From positions 4,179 through 58,843 of the forward strand of contig JAGPDT010000016.1 of the NCBI GenBank assembly GCA_018057455.1: 54,665 bases of DNA, written 5' to 3'. Made by a program: the position numbers and the translations under genes. The DNA comes from Flavobacteriales bacterium. Its GTDB lineage: Bacteria; Bacteroidota; Bacteroidia; Flavobacteriales_F; PHOS-HE28. Positions 41,961-50,969 of this stretch are shown here, piece after piece; position 1 is the first letter of the stretch, and each line of letters begins with the position of its first letter. Below the pieces are notes generated by a model. That model was not told the DNA's origin, made no database searches, and worked only from the letters and a program-made list of their open reading frames with translations.

Positions 41961-43972
41961 CGTGCCGAATGGCCCATACAAGAGTTCTTCCAAGCTGCCT
42001 GGGAGTAGCATTCGCGTACTTTGCAACAGGCATTGCTAACGCCCAAGTAGTTCCCAATGACCCGTTGTTCTCAACCCAATACGCCCTAAGTAAGATCAAA
42101 GCCCCGGATGCATGGGCCATAACTACGGGGGGCGAAACCGTCCAGGGGGATCCGATTGTAGTGGCGGTACTTGATGATGGCTTCGATTTGTCACATCCTG
42201 ATATCTTGTTTTGGACCAATGCCGGTGAAGTTCCGGACAATGGGATTGACGATGATGGCAATGGATATGCGGATGACTACAATGGTTGGAATGCCGTCAA
42301 TGCCAACGGAACGATCCCGAACCAGAATCACGGCACCCGTGTGGCTGGAATCGTGGGTGCACTTGGGAACAACGGCATTGGTATAGCAGGTATCAATTGG
42401 AATATCCGGATACTTCCAGTTGCAGTTCAGGCTTCGAACCCAACATCGGTCATCGCCGGATACCAGTATATCCGAACCGTCAGGCAACAATACAATTCGA
42501 CGGGCGGCACTAGTGGTGCCTTTGTCGTTGTTACGAACTTATCTCAAAGTCTCGTCAATGCAGTTCCTAGTGACCATCCTGATTGGTGCTCCATTTATGA
42601 TGCGTTGGGGAGCGAAGGGGTCTTGAATGTGAACGGACCGAAGAACTGGCATCGCGAGATCGGGGTTTCTTCCGGATTTCCCCCCTCTCCGTTCAATGAC
42701 TTGCCTGCCCTTTGCAACAGCGAGTACCTGCTCGTGGTTACAAACACGGACTCAGGTGACCAACTCGTGGACCAAGGTGGTGCGGATGGAGCGCCTTGGA
42801 GCCACACGCATGTTGACCTTTCAGCTCCCGGGCATCTTGTGATGTCTACGGAACCTGGAGGCACTTATGACGATGAACAAACCGGCACTTCCTTCGCGGC
42901 ACCTGCCGTGTCCGGAGCTATTGCGTTGATGTTCTCAGCGGCCTGTGACAATTTTATTCAAGAGTATAAAACAAACCCATCCTCTTCAATCTTGTATATC
43001 AAGGAGAAATTATTAGACAATACAGACCCAGTAGGCGGGTTAATATCGCTTATTGGGCATGGGAGGTTGAACATACATCGCGCACTAACTGCAATAACAG
43101 AAGAAAAACACGAATACCTGTCGTTGACCGGAGTGGTTGTGGATTCTGACCGACATGAGGCCATAATTGCGATTGAGACGGAGGACTATGTCCATAATGT
43201 CTCAGAGCAAGTCATATGTAAAGCAGGAGGGTTTGTTGAATTTCTTCCGAATACCAGCTTGATGCCGTCGAGTGATGGGTATTTTGAGGCGATCATTGAC
43301 CCCATCGCATTTGAATGCGCAATTCCAATACAACCTCTTTATGTTTCACTTGTAGCACCTGATGTTGCGTATTGTGATGCTTGGGTCTCATGCAATGCGG
43401 CTGCATATGGAGGACTGCCACCATACACGTACAGGTGGGAAACGAGATTGACATCAAACAGCAATTGGACCGTTCATCCACAGACCAGCTATTTGTTGGT
43501 CCTCAATGGATACTACAATGACGACTTCTATGTGCGCGTGAGAGTAACGGACGATACGGGGAGCGAATCCTGGTCCGAAACCGAGCTTGTCACATGTATG
43601 GAGGGTATGATCCTGGAGGGGGAAGCTAATGACCAGGTGCGTACTTCTGCTTCGTCAGTGGATGTGAAGTCGTTTGATGTTGCGAGCGTGAAGAATGACG
43701 ATTACTTGCGAGTGATTCCCAATCCGTCAGTTCAAGGCGTTTCTCAAATCAGGTACGTATCCATAGAGAATTACGTGATGGGATTCACTATCCACGATAA
43801 TACAGGAAGGATGCTTTTCCCTTTTCAGCCCTGCTCGCGATACGAGGGTGTGGTCGGCATCGATTTTGTTGAAACCGTAGATTTGTCAAGCCTTACAGCC
43901 GGAAGCTACCTGTTGATCGTGTTGTTGGATGATGGATCGGTCCGAAGCGCACAATTCATCATCACGCCATGA
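41957..43972 (+). CDS. Secreted S8 peptidase with T9SS sorting domain
   Basis: A 671-residue subtilase. The start overlaps the previous stop as ATGA (ATG 41957; ATG 41969 also possible) and gives a signal peptide ending near GIANAQ. Triad: Asp73 (VLDDGFD), His125 (NHGTRVAG) and Ser312 (GTSFAAPAVSG). A beta-rich middle region follows, then a T9SS type A sorting domain from 'VIPNPSVQG' with 'DLSSLTAGSYLLIV' near the end. Base composition is clearly more A+T-rich than most of the window. It is co-translated with the SprB-repeat gene before and the gene after, so the three products may act together on the surface. Confidence 0.86.
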   Translation: MTCRMAHTRVLPSCLGVAFAYFATGIANAQVVPNDPLFSTQYALSKIKAPDAWAITTGGETVQGDPIVVAVLDDGFDLSHPDILFWTNAGEVPDNGIDDDGNGYADDYNGWNAVNANGTIPNQNHGTRVAGIVGALGNNGIGIAGINWNIRILPVAVQASNPTSVIAGYQYIRTVRQQYNSTGGTSGAFVVVTNLSQSLVNAVPSDHPDWCSIYDALGSEGVLNVNGPKNWHREIGVSSGFPPSPFNDLPALCNSEYLLVVTNTDSGDQLVDQGGADGAPWSHTHVDLSAPGHLVMSTEPGGTYDDEQTGTSFAAPAVSGAIALMFSAACDNFIQEYKTNPSSSILYIKEKLLDNTDPVGGLISLIGHGRLNIHRALTAITEEKHEYLSLTGVVVDSDRHEAIIAIETEDYVHNVSEQVICKAGGFVEFLPNTSLMPSSDGYFEAIIDPIAFECAIPIQPLYVSLVAPDVAYCDAWVSCNAAAYGGLPPYTYRWETRLTSNSNWTVHPQTSYLLVLNGYYNDDFYVRVRVTDDTGSESWSETELVTCMEGMILEGEANDQVRTSASSVDVKSFDVASVKNDDYLRVIPNPSVQGVSQIRYVSIENYVMGFTIHDNTGRMLFPFQPCSRYEGVVGIDFVETVDLSSLTAGSYLLIVLLDDGSVRSAQFIITP

Positions 43973-44556
43973 ATCGGAAGCTGATATGCCTGATCGCGTG
44001 GTGCCTGTGCGCATCCACGATGGTTGCTGCACAGGACGTATCCATCAGTCCCGTCCTTGAGGTGCTGGAACAGGATCATCAATCCCCTCGGATGATAGGA
44101 GCCTCGTTGTCGTTCAGGTTCCCCCTTGGAGATGAACGTTGTGTGATCGAAGTGAGACCGGATATTTCCCTAAGCCAGTGGATGGCCCTGCCTGATGCTT
44201 ACGAGAGAAGGGATAGGCGCGTAGGCGGATCAATCGCTTTCCTGCGGACGAAGACGGTCAAATCGTTCTCGGTCGACTATGGCCTTGAAGCGGGATGGCA
44301 TCGCAGAACGATATCGCTGCATCACCATTCGTCGTCCGAGGTCCTTGCGTATGGATCTTTGGGGGCCGGGTTGCAAGTGGCTTTGCGTTACTCGAGATTA
44401 CAGGTCGTTCAACCGATCGTATCCCTTTGTCCGTTCTTCGATCTTCCATTGGATACAGCGGATCCCAACCTTACCGACCTTATACCTGCCGAAGGACTCT
44501 GGGGAGTTACTGTGCGGCTGGGTGTAGTATTTGGGCTGCCAGAGACAGCTGATTAA
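43969..44556 (+). CDS. Secreted or outer-membrane protein of unknown function
   Basis: A 195-residue protein with a signal peptide (MNRKLICLIAWCLCASTMVAA). The rest alternates polar and hydrophobic residues in short strands, such as 'MIGASLSFRFPLGDERCVIE' and 'VTVRLGVVFGLPE', as in small outer-membrane barrels. I recognise no family. The start overlaps the S8 peptidase stop by 4 nt, so it belongs to the same three-gene unit. It shares the A+T-rich composition of its neighbour. Confidence 0.7.
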   Translation: MNRKLICLIAWCLCASTMVAAQDVSISPVLEVLEQDHQSPRMIGASLSFRFPLGDERCVIEVRPDISLSQWMALPDAYERRDRRVGGSIAFLRTKTVKSFSVDYGLEAGWHRRTISLHHHSSSEVLAYGSLGAGLQVALRYSRLQVVQPIVSLCPFFDLPLDTADPNLTDLIPAEGLWGVTVRLGVVFGLPETAD

Positions 44557-44633
44557 CGCATTGAGGTGGTCGCGTTGAAACTTTCCTGGTGGGGTTGACC
44601 ACCTCACAGCTTCATCAAGAAATAGAACACTGC

Positions 44634-45605
44634 ATGGATCGCTTGGGCATGATGATCACGGTCATGGGGACGATCGCACCGATGGTTGCCCTGCACGCAC
44701 AACCCGTATTGACGGCAGCCAACGGACCGGCACCGGGCCATACCATCGCGATGGCGGTTGTCATGGACCTTCCCGAACTCAACAGCGGCCCGAACTGCCT
44801 TTGGGATTTCACCTCTACAACCCAGGTGCTTACCACGGAAGTGGAGCTTGTAGCACCGGTCACCGCTTCGGGCGGTACGTCCTTCCCCTCCGCTACCGTA
44901 GCTGCCATGGCCAACGGCAATCCGAACGTGAATTTTCTGAAGTTGGGCCCTAATGGCCTGGAGACCGTGGGCGTGTACAACGGGCAAACGATCACCTATT
45001 CGGATCCGTTGAAAACATTGGTCTACCCCTGCACCTTCCAAACCACTTGGGCCGACACCTACCAGACGAATACGGACCAAGGTTCGCGCTCCTACTTGGC
45101 TGATGCGTACGGCGACCTGGTCTGCGCCGCGGGCACGGTGGAAGGGGTGCTACGGGTGCGTTCCGTCTTCCTTTCATCGGCGACGGTGGTAGGGGGCGTT
45201 CAGCATGTGGACAGCATCATATCGGACACCTATTGGAGCCCTGCTTTCCCATGGCCGGTGGCCACCACCACCAACGTGAGGTCATATGCGAACGGGCAAT
45301 TGACCCAGGAGCAGCATGGTGGCTCGGTGATCGCGGAGTTTCCCTCGGCCGTGCAGGAAACAACAACACGGCATGCCATTATTGTGGCACCCAACCCAGC
45401 CTCGGAGATGGTCAAGTTGACAAGCTCCCACGGCTTGGAGGAAGTGCAGGTATTGGATGCCACCGGCAGGGTGGTGCTCCATGTCCCTGTCGCTGGGCGC
45501 AGCTTGGTCGAATTACCCCTTTTGGGCCTTGGTAGCGGCAGCTACATGATCCGCGCTCGGGACAACCGGGGTTTTTGGCACGTGGAGAAACTCGTTAAGC
45601 GGTAG
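44634..45605 (+). CDS. Secreted protein with T9SS sorting domain, function unknown
   Basis: A 323-residue protein. ATG 44634 gives 'MDRLGMMITVMGTIAPMVAL' as a signal peptide; GTG 44589 and ATG 44649 are other in-frame starts. The middle has no recognised domain; it has the Trp/Thr/Asn-rich beta character of adhesin-like proteins (for example 'PNCLWDFTSTTQVLTTEVEL'). The last ~75 residues, from 'IVAPNPASEMVKL' to 'HVEKLVKR', are a T9SS type A sorting domain. GC content is back to the genomic level, unlike the gene before. It lies 77 nt downstream of that gene and may be in the same transcript. Confidence 0.78.
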   Translation: MDRLGMMITVMGTIAPMVALHAQPVLTAANGPAPGHTIAMAVVMDLPELNSGPNCLWDFTSTTQVLTTEVELVAPVTASGGTSFPSATVAAMANGNPNVNFLKLGPNGLETVGVYNGQTITYSDPLKTLVYPCTFQTTWADTYQTNTDQGSRSYLADAYGDLVCAAGTVEGVLRVRSVFLSSATVVGGVQHVDSIISDTYWSPAFPWPVATTTNVRSYANGQLTQEQHGGSVIAEFPSAVQETTTRHAIIVAPNPASEMVKLTSSHGLEEVQVLDATGRVVLHVPVAGRSLVELPLLGLGSGSYMIRARDNRGFWHVEKLVKR

Positions 45606-45987
45606 TCGTGGAATAGATCTCATCAGCTCCACTTCCGCTGGGCCCTTGTTGGTTTACTACTCGCACAGGGTCTCCGCCTCGGGACCCCTGCGCAACCTGC
45701 TTTCGGCTTCCGCACCTGTTCGTTCGTATTCTTCAACGTGCCGTGGTGCCACTTTCTTTGGCACTTTCCCTATTGGAATTGGTTGAAGATCATGGTGTTC
45801 ACGAAGGCCTGTGATCATGCCCGTTGATGGAAGCAGAGTGCCACGGGGAAGCGAGGACATATATTCGAAGCCGTGTCATGCCCAACTGCGATTGAAGGAT
45901 ATGTCACATTGGAAGGAGCGCAGAGTCCCGAGGCGGAGACCCATTTCAGGACGAGTCATGGCTTCCTACAGAGCTTCAGGCTCGCCT
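45606..45987. other. Intergenic stretch of 382 nt with a candidate terminator
   Basis: No credible gene. A hairpin, GTGCCA (45746-45751) with TGGCAC (45759-45764) and a 7-nt loop, is followed by TTT and may end the upstream transcript. A TATATTCG sequence near 45863 could be a weak -7 element for the next gene. An open frame extends back from the next gene to 45811 but shows no protein-like signal. Confidence 0.4.
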
Positions 45988-46728
45988 ATGAATAAGGTGC
46001 CCTTGCTCAGCCTACTGTTGGCCCTGATCTTGGGGTCGGGTCCGCAGGATGTTCTTGCCAAGGGCCACCACCCCAAGGTGGATCAGCGATGGTTTTTCGG
46101 CACGGCATTGAACTACAACTTGCCTACTGGCCAGTTGTACTTTCCGCCAACATTCAATCCGGTGTTCAGTTCGACAAGGACCATGGTGGGCGGCGGTTTT
46201 TCATACACCCCGAGCTTCTCTTACGCGCTAAGGATCGGCTATGATCGATCTTTCACTAAAAATGGTGTCCATGGGTTCACCGCCGGGCTAGGATTCACTG
46301 ACCGGAAGCGAATATTACAATTCAAAGACTATACTTTATTCTATAACGGTATGCAATACAAACAATACACAGACAGATTTGTCTTTAATGATTTGGATCT
46401 GGAATTGCACTTTGCCTACCGTTTTCGCATGAATCGAACCACAGCTCAACTCGGAGCAATGGGCCTAGTTCGAACCCAATACATCATGCATGACTATCAG
46501 TTGGACGGTGATCACTACGAGGTGAAGAGTAACCATTGGTACAAGCTCAGTAGGTGGTATCCGGCCGTTCAAATAAACTATCATTTCCTAGCCAAGGGTA
46601 AATTCCGAATGGATATGTTCGTTGGTGGTAATCGAAGGATGTTCCCTGACAAATCGGATACGGCATGGTTAGATATTCAAGTCGGAGTGCAAGTCTCTCT
46701 CGTGAAACAGATGAAGCGAAGACGGTAG
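45988..46728 (+). CDS. Outer-membrane beta-barrel-like protein
   Basis: A 246-residue protein. ATG 45988 gives a signal peptide (VPLLSLLLALILGSGPQDVLA). The body has repeated amphipathic strands rich in Tyr, Phe and Gly, such as 'FGTALNYNLPTGQLYF', 'GGGFSYTPSFSYALRIGYDR' and 'DLDLELHFAYRFRMNR', and ends in 'DIQVGVQVSLVKQMKRRR'. This is typical of an 8- to 10-strand outer-membrane barrel. No specific family was recognised. The second half is A+T-rich compared with the surrounding genes. An in-frame ATG at 45958 would add ten residues. Confidence 0.72.
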   Translation: MNKVPLLSLLLALILGSGPQDVLAKGHHPKVDQRWFFGTALNYNLPTGQLYFPPTFNPVFSSTRTMVGGGFSYTPSFSYALRIGYDRSFTKNGVHGFTAGLGFTDRKRILQFKDYTLFYNGMQYKQYTDRFVFNDLDLELHFAYRFRMNRTTAQLGAMGLVRTQYIMHDYQLDGDHYEVKSNHWYKLSRWYPAVQINYHFLAKGKFRMDMFVGGNRRMFPDKSDTAWLDIQVGVQVSLVKQMKRRR

Positions 46729-46877
46729 CTCATCACATGATCAACCCGTCCCAACTCCCGCCGGTGTTCCCGGCCAAAGGGCGGCGGGAACCTCGAAGAA
46801 CCTCGTTCCGGCATCATAGCCGTACTTTCGGCCGGAAGGCCACGTTGTTCGATCACGGCCTTGCAAGCAAGTCCTGG

Positions 46878-47627
46878 ATGCGTCTGCCGATCCTGCTTCC
46901 GCTCCTCTTCCTTACTGCCGTTGCACGCGGCCAGGAAGCGCCCATCCGGCGTTGGACCCTCGGTGCCGGCATAGGTGCTGGCATCAGCTACCGGTCACTC
47001 ACCGCCACTGCACCATCCGCCACCAGCAACGCCATCATCGATCTGCGCAATGACCGGGAGGAACCGCTCCTGGTGCCGGGCGGTCAAGTGGACCTGGGCT
47101 ACCAGCTCACGGGCAAGGTGGCCTTGGAAGCCGGGTTGTACTATGCGCAGTTGGGCTGGCAGCAGCGCATCCGTATGGAAGACTTGACCTTCGGGGATTG
47201 GATCGACCCGCGCCGCGGTTTCATCTACGCCACCGAAGGAGTGATGTTCGACCGGATCAACCTCAGTGACGTATACCACCACCTGGGCCTGCGGTTGGGC
47301 GCCACCTTCACCTGGGGACAAGGACGCTGGCGTTCGGTGACTTCCGCAGGGGTTGCCCCCGCTTTCCTGATCGCCGTACGCCATCGGTCAATGACGGTAT
47401 ACGAAGATGGCCACCGCACCCGTGAAAGACGGGAGCCGAAGGAGACCTTCAACTCGTTCAACATGTTCCCCTACTTCGCCACCGGATTGTCCTTCCACCC
47501 GGGAGGGCGCTGGATATGGCAGCTGCAGCCTGCTGTCAGGTATGGCGTACTGCGCATCATTGATGCACCGATCACCGCCCATTTGTTCAGCGGCACCTTG
47601 GAGTTCGGTGTCCGCTACACGCTGTGA
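46878..47627 (+). CDS. Outer-membrane beta-barrel protein (porin-like)
   Basis: A 249-residue protein with signal peptide MRLPILLPLLFLTAVARGQE. The remainder has barrel-like strands: 'LGAGIGAGISYRSL', 'VDLGYQLTGKVALEAGLYYA', 'LGLRLGATFTWGQGRW' and a final 'GTLEFGVRYTL' ending in an aromatic-x-x-hydrophobic pattern, as outer-membrane proteins do. The 71 upstream in-frame codons overlap the previous gene and are not supported. A TACTTTCG sequence at about 46843 might be its -7 element. It is GC-rich again. Confidence 0.75.
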   Translation: MRLPILLPLLFLTAVARGQEAPIRRWTLGAGIGAGISYRSLTATAPSATSNAIIDLRNDREEPLLVPGGQVDLGYQLTGKVALEAGLYYAQLGWQQRIRMEDLTFGDWIDPRRGFIYATEGVMFDRINLSDVYHHLGLRLGATFTWGQGRWRSVTSAGVAPAFLIAVRHRSMTVYEDGHRTRERREPKETFNSFNMFPYFATGLSFHPGGRWIWQLQPAVRYGVLRIIDAPITAHLFSGTLEFGVRYTL

Positions 47628-47700
47628 GAGGCCCTGCAGCCTCCGCGCGAGCGATGTCATGTAAGCCGGTCGCCCGCTAGGCCGTTTCTTTGTACCCACA

Positions 47701-49974
47701 ATGGCAACAAAGACCGAACACGCGCCTGGTACGGCCACCTTGGAGGAGGGCACCTTGGAAACCGCAAAGAAGCTCGGCCTGCGGGAGGAGGAGTTCGAGC
47801 GCATCCGGGAGATCCTGGGCCGCACCCCCAACTTCACTGAGCTGGGCATCTACAGCGCCATGTGGAGCGAGCATTGCTCCTACAAAAACTCCATCACCCT
47901 GCTGAAGACGCTGCCGCGCAAGGGTCCGCGCATCCTGGCAGAAGCCGGGCAGGAGAACGCCGGCCTCATCGACATCGGCGATGGATGGGCCTGTGCCTTC
48001 AAGATCGAAAGCCACAACCACCCCAGCGCCATTGAACCCTACCAAGGCGCGGCAACCGGCGTGGGCGGCATCAACCGCGACATCTTCACCATGGGCGCAA
48101 GACCCATCGCCCAGCTCAACTCGCTTCGTTTCGGCGACATCGCCAACACCGCCAGCAGCCGCTGGCACATGCGCGGCGTAGTGAAAGGTATCGGCGACTA
48201 TGGCAATGCATTCGGCGTGCCCGTGCTCGGCGGTGAGGTCTTCTTCGACCCCTGCTACACCACCAATCCCCTGGTGAACGCCATGAGCGTGGGCATCGTG
48301 CGCACCGACAAGGTGATCAGCGCCACCAGCCACGGCGTGGGCAACCCCGTGTACATCGTGGGCAGCGCCACTGGCAAGGACGGCATCCACGGCGCTTCCT
48401 TCGCCAGCAAGGACATCACCGGCACCAGCATGGACGACCTGCCCGCCGTGCAGGTGGGCGATCCTTTCATGGAGAAGCTCCTATTGGAAGCCTCCCTGGA
48501 ACTGGCCGATACCGACGCCATCATCGGCATGCAGGACATGGGGGCGGCGGGCATCATCTGCAGCACCAGTGAAATGAGCGCCAAGGGCGGCTGCGGCATG
48601 GACATCAACCTGGACCAGGTACCCCTGCGGCAGGGCGGCATGCAACCCTGGGAGATCCTGCTCAGCGAAAGCCAGGAACGTATGCTGGTGGTGGTGAAGA
48701 AAGGCCGCGACAAGGAGGTACAGGCCATCTTTGAAAAGTGGGACCTCCACTGCGAACAGATCGGAACAGTGACCGAGGGCAACACCCTGCGGTTCCATTG
48801 GCATGGTGGCCTGGTGGCCCAAGTACCGGCTGACAGCCTGGTACTGGGCGGTGGAGCACCGGTGTACCGGCGGGAGCAGCAGGAACCCGCCTCCTTCGCC
48901 GAAAGCAAGAAATTCCGTACGGACATGGTGCCCGTACCGGATGATCTGGAGCAGGTGGGCTATGAGCTGTTGGCCAGCCCCAACATCGCCAGCAAACGCT
49001 GGGTGAGCGAACAGTATGACACCATGGTGCGCACCTTGAACATGAGCACCAATGCCCCCAGCGATGCGGGCCTGGTGCTCCTGCGCGAAACCGGCGGCAA
49101 CAAAGGCTTAGCCGTCACCGTGGACTGCAACGCCCGCTATGTGAACGCCGACCCGTATGTGGGCACCATGATCGCCGTGGGCGAGGCCGCCCGAAACATC
49201 GTGTGCAGCGGGGGGGAACCTGCCGGGGTCACCAACTGCCTCAACTTCGGCAACCCGTACGATCCCGAGGTATACTGGCAGTTCGCGCAGGCCATCAAGG
49301 GCATGGGCGAGGCCTGCACCGAGTTCAAGACCCCCGTCACCGGCGGAAACGTCAGCTTCTACAACCAATCGGTGATCAACGACCACGAGGTGGCCGTGTT
49401 CCCCACACCCACCATCGGCATGGTCGGTATCGTGGACGACGTGCAGAAGCGCATGACCCTCGCCTTCCAGTCCAAGGGCCACTTGATCTTCCTCATCGGC
49501 AAGGTCACCGACGACATCGCCTGCAGCGAATACCTGGTGAAGCATCATAACGTGCACAACTCCCCCGCGCCCTACTTCAACCTGCAGGAGGAGCACGTGA
49601 TGCAGGTGGTGGTCTCCCACCTCATCAAACGTGGCCTCATCACCGCGGCGCATGATGTGAGCGATGGTGGCCTGTGGACCACCTTGGTGGAGATGGGCAT
49701 GCCCAACGACCTCGGCTTCGACATCGTGACCGACAGCGAGGTGCGCCCTGATGCCTTCCTCTTCGGTGAAGGACAGGGCCGCGTGGTGGTCGCCATCACC
49801 GAGGAACAGGAGGAAGGCTTCCTGGACCTGATGCGCCTGAGCAAGGTGCCCTTCATCTTACTGGGCCACGTTACCAAGGGCAAACTCATGGTGGACGACG
49901 AGCCTTTCGGCTTCATCGCCGATGCCCGCACGGCTTTCATGGGGGCCATTCCGGCCATCATGGAGGAGAAGTGA
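47701..49974 (+). CDS. purL: Phosphoribosylformylglycinamidine synthase PurL (short form)
   Basis: A 757-residue ATP-dependent enzyme for the fourth step of purine synthesis, FGAR + Gln + ATP to FGAM. Signatures: '[13 protein letters not shown]', '[20 protein letters not shown]', '[17 protein letters not shown]' and '[12 protein letters not shown]'. Length and pattern are those of the short PurL, which lacks the glutaminase domain and needs separate PurS and PurQ. Many Bacteroidota use the ~1200-residue fused enzyme. purS and purQ are not in the window. A TTTCTTTG element ends 7 nt before the start and may act as -7, implying an almost leaderless mRNA. Confidence 0.94.
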   Translation: MATKTEHAPGTATLEEGTLETAKKLGLREEEFERIREILGRTPNFTELGIYSAMWSEHCSYKNSITLLKTLPRKGPRILAEAGQENAGLIDIGDGWACAFKIESHNHPSAIEPYQGAATGVGGINRDIFTMGARPIAQLNSLRFGDIANTASSRWHMRGVVKGIGDYGNAFGVPVLGGEVFFDPCYTTNPLVNAMSVGIVRTDKVISATSHGVGNPVYIVGSATGKDGIHGASFASKDITGTSMDDLPAVQVGDPFMEKLLLEASLELADTDAIIGMQDMGAAGIICSTSEMSAKGGCGMDINLDQVPLRQGGMQPWEILLSESQERMLVVVKKGRDKEVQAIFEKWDLHCEQIGTVTEGNTLRFHWHGGLVAQVPADSLVLGGGAPVYRREQQEPASFAESKKFRTDMVPVPDDLEQVGYELLASPNIASKRWVSEQYDTMVRTLNMSTNAPSDAGLVLLRETGGNKGLAVTVDCNARYVNADPYVGTMIAVGEAARNIVCSGGEPAGVTNCLNFGNPYDPEVYWQFAQAIKGMGEACTEFKTPVTGGNVSFYNQSVINDHEVAVFPTPTIGMVGIVDDVQKRMTLAFQSKGHLIFLIGKVTDDIACSEYLVKHHNVHNSPAPYFNLQEEHVMQVVVSHLIKRGLITAAHDVSDGGLWTTLVEMGMPNDLGFDIVTDSEVRPDAFLFGEGQGRVVVAITEEQEEGFLDLMRLSKVPFILLGHVTKGKLMVDDEPFGFIADARTAFMGAIPAIMEEK

Positions 49975-50082
49975 GCATGCAGGTGCAGGGGGCGTGGTCC
50001 CGCCGTGGCAAGGAACGTGGCCACGGTCCGTTGCGGTCCGGCCACCACGACTTCGATCAACGAACCGTTCATATGTCATCCA

Positions 50083-50583
50083 ATGACCACTAAACACAAG
50101 GGAAACGAAGTTCATCTCGGCGGAAACCTGCCCAGGGTCGGTGAGGCCATGCCCAACATCCGGTTCCTCAATGCGGACCTCACAGAGGGCGATCTGGCCG
50201 GCTTGCACGGCAAAGTGGTGGTGTTGTTCAGCATGCTGAGCGTGGATACGGGGGTGTGTGCCGCTGAAAGCCGCACCTTCAACCAACGGCTGTCCGCTAT
50301 TGGTGCCGTAGGCTTGGCCATCTCAGCCGACCTGCCCTTTGCCCTGAAACGGTTCTGTGCCGCCGAGGACCTCCCCAACGTCACCATCGCCTCCGATGTC
50401 CGCTACCGCGACATGGACAAGCTGGGCGTGCGCATGGTCGATGGTCTCTTGGCCGGCATGCTGGCCCGGGTGGTCTTCCTCGTGGATCCCCAAGGCGTGC
50501 TGCGGTACACGCAGGTAGTGCCCGAAGTGTCCACCGAGCCTGACTATGAAGCCGTGCTCGCCGAGGTGAACAAGCTGCTCTGA
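50083..50583 (+). CDS. tpx: Thiol peroxidase (Tpx-type peroxiredoxin)
   Basis: A 166-residue atypical 2-Cys peroxiredoxin that reduces hydroperoxides with thioredoxin. The peroxidatic Cys59 lies in SVDTGVC and the resolving Cys92 in KRFCAAED, at the usual Tpx spacing; 'EVSTEPDYEAVLAEV' is the typical end. One odd point: the Pro of the universal PxxxTxxC peroxiredoxin motif is Leu52 here. ATG 50083 begins the conserved 'KHKGNEVHLGGNLPRVGE'. The gene ends 2 nt from the end of the convergent membrane-protein gene. Confidence 0.9.
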   Translation: MTTKHKGNEVHLGGNLPRVGEAMPNIRFLNADLTEGDLAGLHGKVVVLFSMLSVDTGVCAAESRTFNQRLSAIGAVGLAISADLPFALKRFCAAEDLPNVTIASDVRYRDMDKLGVRMVDGLLAGMLARVVFLVDPQGVLRYTQVVPEVSTEPDYEAVLAEVNKLL

Positions 50584-50585
50584 GA

Positions 50586-50969
50586 TCAACGGTGTACCAC
50601 AGGGTGCGCGTGCGTCCGCGCCAACCAGTTGTCCATCCAGGTGAAGGCGAAGGCGGTGGTCAGTAGCAGGGCCAGCCACACAGGAGGCACCATCCGGTGG
50701 AGCTCCGCCAACAGGTCGGTGAGGCGACCGTCCGGCACCGGTGAATGTTGCAGCTTGGCACCGGTGGCATAGAAGGCCAGTGCGACAATGCCCGTCAACA
50801 CCGCCGCGGCCAGCAGCCATTGGCGCTTACTGATCAACGGATGGACCGCGGGGTGCAGGCGGATCACGGAGATGCGGTCCAGCACCGTTGTCCGCAGACT
50901 CTCCGGGGCCATGGTGTGGCCCGCTGCACAGAACAGGTTCCGCAACTCGTCGTCCTTCAGTTCAGCCAT
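50586..50969 (-). CDS. Small two-helix membrane protein downstream of an ECF sigma factor
   Basis: A 127-residue protein: a cytoplasmic N-terminal part (MAELKDDELRNLFCAAGHTM, ~45 residues) and two membrane helices (WLLAAAVLTGIVALAFYATG and VWLALLLTTAFAFTWMD). It overlaps the sigma-factor gene by 8 nt, the usual arrangement for a sigma/anti-sigma pair. However, the N terminus lacks the HxxxCxxC zinc-anti-sigma motif and I do not recognise a known anti-sigma fold. A role in holding or sensing for the sigma factor is an inference from position. Confidence 0.7.
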   Translation of the reverse strand: MAELKDDELRNLFCAAGHTMAPESLRTTVLDRISVIRLHPAVHPLISKRQWLLAAAVLTGIVALAFYATGAKLQHSPVPDGRLTDLLAELHRMVPPVWLALLLTTAFAFTWMDNWLARTHAHPVVHR

